DNA of 20,739 nt, from the NCBI GenBank assembly GCA_031400005.1, contig JANNPJ010000785.1, positions 1 through 20,739 of the forward strand. The letters are read 5' to 3'. Positions 8,352-14,416 of this stretch are shown here, one piece after another. A program made the translations under genes and the position numbers. This stretch comes from JANNPJ01 sp031400005 (GTDB lineage Bacteria; Actinomycetota; Actinomycetes; Actinomycetales; Kineosporiaceae). The notes under the pieces were generated by a model. It had not been told where the DNA came from, made no database searches, and saw only the letters and a program-made list of their open reading frames with translations. Each line of letters starts with the position of its first letter. The first letter of the stretch is position 1.

Positions 8352-9185
8352 ATGACTTCAACACGGGATAGGCTTCATGCTGTGCCCGTGGTGACAGATG
8401 CCGCTTTCCCGAAGCCGGACGACGATTCAGCGAACGACCTGCTGAATTCGCTCGACCTCGATCGAGCGAGCCCGATCCCGCTCTACTTCCAGGTCGCGCA
8501 GGTCCTCGAGGCGGCGATTCTGGACGGTCGACTGGCTCCGGGCACCCGGTTCGACAACGAGGTGCATCTGGCCAAGCAACTCGGCCTGTCCCGACCGACG
8601 ATGCGGCGGGCCATGCAGTACCTGGTGGACAAGGGAGTCCTGGTCCGCCGCAGGGGAATCGGCACGCGCGTCGTGCAGCCAAAAGTGCGCCGTCAGCTGG
8701 GGCTGAGCAGCCTCTACGAAGACCTGGAGAGCACCGGCCAGCGGCCGTCGACCCAGGTGTTGTCGCTGTCGGTCGAGCCTGCCTCGGCGGCGGTGGCGCA
8801 GGCTCTCGGGCTGGCGGTGGGCAGCCAGGTGACAGTGCTTACCCGGCTGCGTTCCGCCTCCGGAAACCCGATCGCCCGGATGGCAAATTACCTGCCGCAC
8901 AGCATCCCGGGCCTGGCCGAGGGGCTCACCCAGCAGGCGCTGCAGACCCGCGGTCTCTACCAGGTGATCCGATCGCTCGGGATTCAGCTCCATGCCGCCG
9001 ACCAGCAGATCGGCGCCCGGACCGCCACCGCCGAGGAGGCCCGCCTGCTCGGCGAGGTTCGCGGCGCCGCACTGCTGACCGTTCAGCGCACCGCGTACGA
9101 CGACCACGGCCGCGCGGTCGAATTCGGGGACCACATCTATGCGGCGTCCCGGTACAGCTTCGCCCTGAGCATGCTGGCCAGCTGA
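8352..9185 (+). CDS. GntR-family (HutC/UTRA type) transcriptional regulator, probable inositol regulator
   Basis: This 277-residue DNA-binding protein has an N-terminal GntR winged helix: PIPLYFQVAQVLEAAI, then GTRFDNEVHLAKQLGLSRPT and MRRAMQYLVDKG, then the wing RRRGIGTRV. A UTRA effector-binding domain follows, from QLGLSSLYEDLE to the end, with typical VTVLTRLR and FGDHIYAASRYSF segments. The UTRA domain usually binds a small metabolite. Placed just after iolD, it is probably the repressor of the inositol operon (IolR-like), responding to an inositol intermediate. The start is uncertain. ATG 8352 has no Shine-Dalgarno. A GTG at 8382 lies 7 nt after a TAGGCT (-10-like), suggesting a leaderless transcript and a 267-residue protein. 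The stop is convergent with the transaldolase stop, 19 nt apart. Confidence 0.88.
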   Translation: MTSTRDRLHAVPVVTDAAFPKPDDDSANDLLNSLDLDRASPIPLYFQVAQVLEAAILDGRLAPGTRFDNEVHLAKQLGLSRPTMRRAMQYLVDKGVLVRRRGIGTRVVQPKVRRQLGLSSLYEDLESTGQRPSTQVLSLSVEPASAAVAQALGLAVGSQVTVLTRLRSASGNPIARMANYLPHSIPGLAEGLTQQALQTRGLYQVIRSLGIQLHAADQQIGARTATAEEARLLGEVRGAALLTVQRTAYDDHGRAVEFGDHIYAASRYSFALSMLAS

Positions 9186-9207
9186 CCAGAGCCCGGAGAC
9201 CGGGTCA
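9183..9207. terminator. Possible bidirectional hairpin between convergent genes
   Basis: The short interval between the regulator and transaldolase stop codons contains CCCGG-AGA-CCGGG (9192-9204). The outer TGACC at 9183-9187 and GGTCA at 9203-9207 form an overlapping alternative inverted repeat that includes both stop codons. There is no T-tract. It could help end transcription from both sides, but this is weak evidence. Confidence 0.3.
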
Positions 9208-10305
9208 GGGGTTGGGGACCACAACGTCGCGCACGAGCGCTTCCAGATCGGCATTCGCCGCCAGGAACTGCCGCAGGGTGCGCAGGGTGGCCCCGAAGGT
9301 GTCGAACTCGCTCGGGGACATCCCGTCCTCGTCGTAGGCCTTGCGGAATTCGGGCAGCTTTTCGTACAGCGCCTCAACCACCTGCGCGGCGACCGGGACG
9401 TCGATCCGCGAGTCCGGGCGGATTCCGCTGGCATTGAGCCGGACCTGCCAGTCGAACGGCGGCGAGATGACGACGTCCCCACCGACGAACTCGCTCCAGT
9501 GCATGTGATTACGGAAGGCGGCAGACAGCAGCCGGGTGCGGTAGCCACGCTCGGTGAAGATCGTGTAGGCCTTCTTGAAGGTGGCCACCCCGGCCCATTC
9601 GTAGTACCCCGGGTCGAGGACGACGCGAGCCGCCTCGGCGGACTTCTTCATCCAGTCGTCGAGACGACCAACCATGATCGTGCATACCGAGCCCATCGAG
9701 GCGACATCGAGGTTTTCGGCTTCGCGGCGGCGAAGGCCGGCCTCGATCGCCTCGGCGACCGCGACCGCCTGCGGCACCGTGAACGAGACAGTCGCGTTGA
9801 TGCTCACTCCGCGGTACGTGGCCTCCTGGATCGCCACGATGCCGGCGGCCGTCGCCGGGATCTTGACGATGATGTTCCGGGCCAGTCCATTGAAGTAGAC
9901 CGCCTGCTCGACCAACGCCTCCGCATTGCGATGCAGTCGCGGGTCGGTCTGGATGGAGAGCCGGCCATTGCGCCCGCCGTGCGCGTCGAAGATCGGCTCC
10001 AGCAGCGCGGCCGCGGCCACCGAGAGTTCTTCCACCAAGGTCCAGCCCAGCGTGTCTTCGGTCGCTGTTGACCGTTGCGCCGCAAGCGTTTCGATCCGTG
10101 GCCGCCACCTGTCCGGATCGCTCTTGAGCACGGCCAGCGCGATCACCGGGTTACAGGTCGCACCGACCGCACCGAAGGACATCGATTGCTCGAGCTCGCG
10201 CAGATCGGCCGAGTCGTTCCAGAGGCAGGTCGGGGTGGTGCGGGTCATCTCCAGCAGCGGCGAGAGGGCTTTCCCCAGCGGGCGCTGCGTCACGGTCTCG
10301 GTCAT
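9205..10305 (-). CDS. Transaldolase-family protein linked to the inositol locus
   Basis: This 366-residue TIM-barrel aldolase of the transaldolase family transfers or cleaves a dihydroxyacetone unit through a Schiff base. The catalytic lysine is Lys148 in NIIVKIPAT (residues 144-152). Other family blocks are LWNDSADLREL (28-38), GATCNPVI (48-55, in place of the usual TTNPS or TSNPS), SIQTDPR (117-123) and GVSINATVSF (166-175). At 366 residues it is longer than short transaldolases, and the TCNPVI variation suggests a subfamily other than the housekeeping pentose-phosphate enzyme. The ATG at 10305 has a strong GGAGGG ribosome site. Upstream lies a probable operator shared with the GntR regulator, so it may belong to the inositol regulon, perhaps interconverting sugar phosphates derived from inositol or a related polyol. 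The substrate is unknown. Confidence 0.85.
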   Translation of the reverse strand: MTETVTQRPLGKALSPLLEMTRTTPTCLWNDSADLRELEQSMSFGAVGATCNPVIALAVLKSDPDRWRPRIETLAAQRSTATEDTLGWTLVEELSVAAAALLEPIFDAHGGRNGRLSIQTDPRLHRNAEALVEQAVYFNGLARNIIVKIPATAAGIVAIQEATYRGVSINATVSFTVPQAVAVAEAIEAGLRRREAENLDVASMGSVCTIMVGRLDDWMKKSAEAARVVLDPGYYEWAGVATFKKAYTIFTERGYRTRLLSAAFRNHMHWSEFVGGDVVISPPFDWQVRLNASGIRPDSRIDVPVAAQVVEALYEKLPEFRKAYDEDGMSPSEFDTFGATLRTLRQFLAANADLEALVRDVVVPNP

Positions 10306-10385
10306 CGGATCCCTCCAGCGCAGGCATCACCGGGCAGTTGATTCGGCGGTGCAGTTGACCAGACTCTGTCAATCCGCCCACAGTT

Positions 10386-10403
10386 TGTCAAGACATAAGG
10401 ACA
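10386..10403 (-). promoter_or_regulatory. Candidate GntR operator in the transaldolase promoter
   Basis: On the minus strand the sequence is TGTCCTTATGTCTTGACA, 81 nt upstream of the transaldolase ATG. It shares TGTCCTTA and the downstream GAC, at the same spacing, with the site at 8332-8349. On the plus strand TGTCAAGACA (10386-10395) matches the recalled C. glutamicum IolR consensus at 9 of 10 positions. A TTGACA on the minus strand (10386-10391) within the site could be a -35 element, and a second TTGACA lies 19 nt further downstream (10367-10372). Binding by the neighbouring GntR protein is inference. Confidence 0.45.
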
Positions 10404-10441
10404 TCACGTCGAATCGATTTCAGAGAACGTCTCCGGGAATC

Positions 10442-10468
10442 TGTCCTTCTCGGCGAAGGCTGTTCGTC
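10442..10468 (+). promoter_or_regulatory. Candidate ECF-type promoter for the DGPF-sigma unit
   Basis: TGTCCT (10442-10447) is followed after 17 nt by CGTC (10465-10468), 47 nt before the DGPF start codon. ECF42 promoters are described, as I recall, with a TGTCGA -35 and a CG(A/T)C -10 element, so this may be an autoregulated promoter. A second, less well spaced pair is CGTCGA (10407-10412) with CGTC (10428-10431). The -35 overlaps an inverted repeat, CCTTC-TCGGC-GAAGG (10445-10459). All of this is motif inspection only. Confidence 0.35.
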
Positions 10469-10515
10469 CATAAAGTGATGCCGGTCATCGGGGCCGGTCC
10501 CACCAAGGAGGACTT

Positions 10516-10869
10516 ATGCCGCAGTACGCCGCCCTCATCTACACCGACGACGTCGACTGGTCACGGCCCGAATATGCCGACGCAATGAAGGAGTACCAGG
10601 CCTTTGGCGAGGCCGCCGCCGCGGCTCTGCGGGGCGGAGCGGTGCTCTATCCGACAACCACGGCGACCACCGTCCGAGTCACCGGCGGAAAGGGTGGCGA
10701 CGTCATCGCCACCGATGGGCCGTTCGCCGAGACCAAGGAGGCGTTGACCGGCTTCTACCTGTTCGAAGCCGCCGACCTGGATGCCGCGGTCGCACTGGCG
10801 GCAGGCATCCCGGCGACGTGGGGCGGTGGCGCGGTCGAGGTGCGCCCGCTCCTTACTCTGGGGGAATGA
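10516..10869 (+). CDS. DGPF/YCII-related domain protein
   Basis: This 117-residue alpha/beta (dimeric ferredoxin-like) protein carries the namesake DGPF motif at residues 67-70 in TDGPFAETKEALTGFYL. The YAALIYT start and the late EVRPL strand are also typical of the family. The biochemical function of DGPF proteins is not established. They are routinely encoded beside ECF42-type sigma factors and are regarded as part of the same regulatory module. AAGGAGG lies 5 nt before the ATG, an excellent ribosome site. The stop codon overlaps the sigma-factor start in ATGA, so the two are translationally coupled. No signal peptide or membrane segment is visible, so it should be cytosolic. Confidence 0.9.
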   Translation: MPQYAALIYTDDVDWSRPEYADAMKEYQAFGEAAAAALRGGAVLYPTTTATTVRVTGGKGGDVIATDGPFAETKEALTGFYLFEAADLDAAVALAAGIPATWGGGAVEVRPLLTLGE

Positions 10870-12098
10870 CCGAAACGGACGCGCGCGCGGCCCTCTCCCG
10901 GTTGATCCGGGAGGAGGGTCCGCGCGTGGTCGCCACCCTGATCCGGTTGACCGGTGACGTCCAGATCGCGGAGGACGCCGTCCAGGAAGCCGCGATCCGG
11001 GCGCTGCGCGCCTGGCCGGACACCGGAATTCCGGACCAGCCGCGGGCGTGGCTGACCGTGGCCGCCCGCCGTTGCGCGCTGGACATCGTCCGGCGAGAGT
11101 CCAACCGGGACCGCAAGGAAGCCGAAGCGCTGCGCTTGCAGCAGCTTTTCGCCTCTGAGCCGGTCGACTCCGACGTCCCGGACGACCTGCTGAAGCTGGT
11201 TTTCACCTGTTGCCACCCGACGCTGGCCCTCGAGCTGCAAGTGGCGCTGAGCTTGCGAACGTTGTGCGGGCTCAGCACCGCCGAGGTGGCCCGGGCCCTC
11301 CTGGTACCGGAGCCGACGATGCTCAAGCGGCTCACCCGGGCCAAGCAAAAGATCGCCAGAGCCGCTATCCCGTTTCGGATTCCCGCCGCCGCAGAGCTTC
11401 CCGAGCGGGTCGCCGGGGTGGTCGCCTGCGTCTACCTCCTGTTCAACGAGGGGTATGCGGCGACGGCCGGTGACGACCCGATCCGCGCCGACATGGTGGA
11501 CGAGGCGATCCGGTTGGCCCGGGTGCTGCACCGGCTGATGCCCGCACAGCCGTCGCTGACCGGGGTGCTCGCGCTGATGCTGCTGCACGACTCCCGCCGC
11601 GCGGCCCGGCTCACTGCCGAGAACGACATTGTCTTGCTCGCAGACCAGGACCGATCACTGTGGCGGCAGGAGCAGATTCGCGAGGGGGTGGAACTGCTCG
11701 GCCAGGGACTCGCGCAAAGCCCGGACCGGCCGGATCCCTACGTCGTTCAGGCCGCCATCGCGGCGTGCCATGCGCTTGCCCCGCGATCCGAGCTCACCGA
11801 CTGGACGGCGATCGTTTCCTGGTACGACGTGCTGCTCACCGTGCAGGACACCCCGGTGGTCCGGCTCAATCGAGGGGTCGCGGTGGCCGAGCGGGACGGC
11901 CCGCGGGCCGGTCTGGCGGCCGTCGATGGGTTGGTCGGGCTGGAGCGCTATCCGCTCTGGCACGCCACCCGGGCGGCGCTCCTGGATCGGCTGGATCGAG
12001 GTGGCGAAGCCGGATCGGCCCGGGAGGCGGCTCTGGCGCTGGAGACGAACACCGCCGTCCGCCGCCAGATCAGCTCTCCCGTAACCCCTCGGTGCTGA
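10866..12098 (+). CDS. ECF RNA polymerase sigma factor, ECF42 type, with C-terminal helical/TPR extension
   Basis: This 410-residue protein has the sigma2 region at about residues 8-75 (GDVQIAEDAVQEAAIRALRAWP, then PRAWLTVAARRCALDIVRRE) and the sigma4 helix-turn-helix at about 125-165 (LCGLSTAEVARALLVPEPTMLKRLTRAKQKI). A long C-terminal domain follows, starting near VYLLFNEGYAATAGDD and rich in Ala/Leu helices such as YVVQAAIAACHAL and VRLNRGVAVAE. This architecture and the DGPF partner fit ECF42, where the fused C-terminal domain takes the place of a separate anti-sigma factor in controlling activity. ATG 10866 overlaps the DGPF stop; the longer upstream open frame is spurious. The 3' end overlaps the convergent fhuF-like gene by 29 nt. 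The inducing signal cannot be read from the sequence. Confidence 0.92.
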   Translation: MTETDARAALSRLIREEGPRVVATLIRLTGDVQIAEDAVQEAAIRALRAWPDTGIPDQPRAWLTVAARRCALDIVRRESNRDRKEAEALRLQQLFASEPVDSDVPDDLLKLVFTCCHPTLALELQVALSLRTLCGLSTAEVARALLVPEPTMLKRLTRAKQKIARAAIPFRIPAAAELPERVAGVVACVYLLFNEGYAATAGDDPIRADMVDEAIRLARVLHRLMPAQPSLTGVLALMLLHDSRRAARLTAENDIVLLADQDRSLWRQEQIREGVELLGQGLAQSPDRPDPYVVQAAIAACHALAPRSELTDWTAIVSWYDVLLTVQDTPVVRLNRGVAVAERDGPRAGLAAVDGLVGLERYPLWHATRAALLDRLDRGGEAGSAREAALALETNTAVRRQISSPVTPRC

Positions 12099-12969
12099 TG
12101 ACGGATTTCTCCTGCGTACGAAGAAGCAGTGGGCAACTGACGCATTTCTCCTGAGTCTGCCGAAAGTGCAGGCAGCAGGAGCCGCGTACCGGCATCAGTA
12201 CCCCGCCGGTCATCGGCTCTCGTAGGGTGCCCCGCCGGTGAATCGGCGCCCCGCGCTCGCTCAGGGCGTCCAGGAACGCCGAACCCCTTGCTCGGCCGAC
12301 CCATTGGTCGCCACCGGCGAGCCCGGGAGCGACCGTCGCCGGGCTCAGGACGGCGTCTGCCACCAGGTTCCACATCGGTACCCGGCCGTAGCGGATCGTC
12401 TCGTGCAACTCGTCGATCAGTGGACCGAGCGTCGTCCAGGCTTGGTCGGCGGCCCAGGAGATCACCGCGTTGACCTCCGGGAATCGGATCACCGGGTAGG
12501 GCCCGGGTCCTACCGATGAGTCCGCTGCCGACACTGCCAGAACGGGATTACGGACGCCGATCCGCTCCACCAACCCGTCGTCGTCCAGCTGGACCATCAG
12601 CGAATCCGGTCCCACATCGAACGCCCGGCCGGTCACGGCCAGCGCCACCGCCAGTCGTCCGGCGACCGCATAACCGAGGGTGCCGGCCAGCCTGGCGCCG
12701 GTGACTGCGGGGGAGCGATGATCTCCGGCGCGGGCCAGCATTGTCGGAAGGACGCCGACTATCGGTACCCATCCAGAGTTCTGGTCCAACCCGGTAGACA
12801 GGTCGGTGACCGCATAACTGTGCGGGTTCTCCGGGGTGAGGGCCTGTAGCCGGCGGCTGAGCTGCTCCACCGGACTGATCCCGACCGCCACGGGGCGAGT
12901 GGTGCGTCCGACTTGCCCGAATCTGGGGCGAAGTGGCGCAGAGCGGGTCAGGGCGACGCGTCCGGGCAA
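12070..12969 (-). CDS. FhuF-like ferric-siderophore reductase with C-terminal [2Fe-2S] motif
   Basis: This 299-residue protein ends with a cysteine cluster, SCCLHFRQTQEKCVSCP, in which Cys265, Cys266, Cys276 and Cys279 match the [2Fe-2S] ligands of FhuF-family siderophore-iron reductases. The spacing is CC-x9-C-x2-C; E. coli FhuF, as I recall, has x10. The body shows no recognisable catalytic motif, which is normal for the family. The expected role is cytosolic reduction of Fe(III)-siderophore to release Fe(II). The start is a TTG at 12969 with GGAGG 4 nt upstream; no ATG gives a full-length protein. The gene diverges from the siderophore operon across an iron box, so both are likely iron-repressed. 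The C-terminus carries an apparent 13-residue duplication without the cysteines and overlaps the sigma-factor 3' end. Confidence 0.82.
   Translation of the reverse strand: MPGRVALTRSAPLRPRFGQVGRTTRPVAVGISPVEQLSRRLQALTPENPHSYAVTDLSTGLDQNSGWVPIVGVLPTMLARAGDHRSPAVTGARLAGTLGYAVAGRLAVALAVTGRAFDVGPDSLMVQLDDDGLVERIGVRNPVLAVSAADSSVGPGPYPVIRFPEVNAVISWAADQAWTTLGPLIDELHETIRYGRVPMWNLVADAVLSPATVAPGLAGGDQWVGRARGSAFLDALSERGAPIHRRGTLREPMTGGVLMPVRGSCCLHFRQTQEKCVSCPLLLRTQEKSVISTEGLRES
12099..12156 (-). repeat. Degenerate 39-bp tandem duplication at the 3' end of the fhuF-like gene
   Basis: TGACGCATTTCTCCTGAGT (12138-12156) recurs as TGACGGATTTCTCCTGCGT (12099-12117), differing at 2 of 19 positions. The period is 39 bp, exactly 13 codons. 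The protein reads TQEKCVSCPLLLR followed by TQEKSVISTEGLR, so the second copy has lost both cysteines. The downstream copy lies immediately after the sigma-factor stop codon. Confidence 0.6.
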
Positions 12970-13004
12970 CGCTCCTCCTCGCCGATCGCTGGCTTCTGCA
13001 GGTC

Positions 13005-13023
13005 TAAGGTAAGGCTAGCCTTA
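13005..13023. promoter_or_regulatory. DtxR/IdeR-type iron box in the divergent fhuF/siderophore promoter
   Basis: TAAGGTAAGGCTAGCCTTA matches the DtxR/IdeR consensus TTAGGTTAGGCTAACCTAA at 15 of 19 positions. Its right part, TAAGGCTAGCCTTA (13010-13023), is a perfect 14-bp palindrome. It lies 36 bp upstream of the fhuF-like TTG and 127 bp upstream of the preferred start of the ATP-grasp gene. Fe(II)-loaded DtxR/IdeR binding here would repress both transcripts under iron sufficiency. The surrounding 181-nt intergenic region shows no other gene. Confidence 0.85.
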
Positions 13024-13150
13024 TCGGCGCCGACCCTGTGCCAGAGGCCCCCTGTCCGTTCATCGGTGAGCTGGCGGCAGGCCTGAAGCGGGTCCGCAGA
13101 TGACCACCACGGAGCCGTTGACCGGCGGATATGCGAACGGGAGGGGCCGA

Positions 13151-14416
13151 ATGGGCCTGGTTCTGCTGGCGCGAAACCCGACCGATTCGGTGACTCTGGG
13201 TCTGCTGCCCGCGGCGCATCGGCTTGGTCTGCGAGTCCGGGTGCTCACCGACGACCCGGCGGCGCATCGGATGGCCTACGCCGGTGCGCAGGAGCGGATC
13301 GGCTACCCGGAGCCGCAGGTCGATGGCTGCGCGGTGACCGAAGTCCGGGCGGTGCTCGAAGCCATCGGAACCCGGCCCGGCGCGGTGCTCAGTAACAGTG
13401 ACCACCTGCAGGTCCAAACTGCTCTTGCGGCAGACTATTTCGATTTGCCCGGCAAGGACTGGCGGTCGGCGATCCGGGCTCGGGACAAGGGCCTGATGCG
13501 GACGACGCTTCGGCAGACGCACCTGGACGACACGGCGTTCGTCCGGCTTCGTCCGGAAGATTCGATCGACCTGCTCGACGCGGTGTGCTTTCCCGCCGTC
13601 CTCAAGCCCGCCGAGGGCGTAGCAAGTGAGGACGTGGTGCTGGTCGAGGACGCTGCTGACCTCGCCCGCCGGGTCGCCGGAATCCGTCGGTATCGGGACG
13701 GTGACCTGCTGGTCGAAGGACTGATCGAGGGTTCGCTGCACACCCTGGAGACGCTCGGGGACGGCAGTGCACTGCGGATCTGGGGCGGTTACCGGACCAC
13801 CGTGTCCGCCGCGCCGTACTTCATCGAAGAACGGCTGACCTGGCAACCCGCGCTGTCACCGGACCTCCTGGCCGCCGTCCTGCTCCGACTTTCGGCCCTA
13901 GGCGTGGGATTCGGTGCCTGTCACACCGAGTTCATCGTCACCCCCAACGGCCCTCGCATCGTCGAGGTCAACGACCGGCTGATCGGCGACCACTGCGATT
14001 TCGCGATGGCCGACCTGCTCGACGAACCGGTGTTCGACGACGTGATCCGGGTTCATCTCGGCGAGCCGCCGCGCCCTGGGCCGTTGGATTCAGGATCGAC
14101 GTCCTCTGACTCGCAAGCCCTTGATGCGCCTGCCTCGACCCGGCACGGGCACGTGCATTGGGTGCTCGCGACGACGGACGGTGAACTGATCTCAGCACCG
14201 GAGGCCAGCAGTCGCACGGTGTCGGCAAGCAGTGGCGAGCCCGGTACCGGTGTCCGGCTGGACTACCGGCCGATGCGGGCGGTTGGGACGAGCGCCCAGG
14301 TGACCGGCACCAACCGGGACTACCTCGGCTCCATTCGAGCGATCGGACCGGACGAGGCGGCGGTCGAGGCCGCCACCGCACAGTTCCTGCATGCCGAGCG
14401 CTGGGTGATCGAGTGA
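13151..14416 (+). CDS. ATP-grasp ligase of a siderophore operon (PvsA-like)
   Basis: This 421-residue ATP-grasp carboxylate-amine ligase has an N-terminal pre-ATP-grasp domain (MGLVLLARNPTDSVTLGLLP). RDKGLMR (residues 112-118) comes next, then FPAVLKPAEGVASEDVVLV with nucleotide-binding Lys152. LVEGLIEGS (187-195) is the hinge/adenine block. HTEFIVTPNGPRIVEVNDRL supplies the Mg-binding Glu260, Glu272 and Asn274. In vibrioferrin biosynthesis the matching enzyme, PvsA, is thought to join an amino acid (alanine) to a 2-oxoglutarate-derived unit; the substrate here is unknown. The frame also has an ATG at 13100 (438 residues). I prefer 13151 because GGGAGGGG ends 4 nt before it and it directly precedes the first beta strand. 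It is the first operon gene, downstream of the iron box, and overlaps the next gene in GTGA. Confidence 0.85.
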   Translation: MGLVLLARNPTDSVTLGLLPAAHRLGLRVRVLTDDPAAHRMAYAGAQERIGYPEPQVDGCAVTEVRAVLEAIGTRPGAVLSNSDHLQVQTALAADYFDLPGKDWRSAIRARDKGLMRTTLRQTHLDDTAFVRLRPEDSIDLLDAVCFPAVLKPAEGVASEDVVLVEDAADLARRVAGIRRYRDGDLLVEGLIEGSLHTLETLGDGSALRIWGGYRTTVSAAPYFIEERLTWQPALSPDLLAAVLLRLSALGVGFGACHTEFIVTPNGPRIVEVNDRLIGDHCDFAMADLLDEPVFDDVIRVHLGEPPRPGPLDSGSTSSDSQALDAPASTRHGHVHWVLATTDGELISAPEASSRTVSASSGEPGTGVRLDYRPMRAVGTSAQVTGTNRDYLGSIRAIGPDEAAVEAATAQFLHAERWVIE

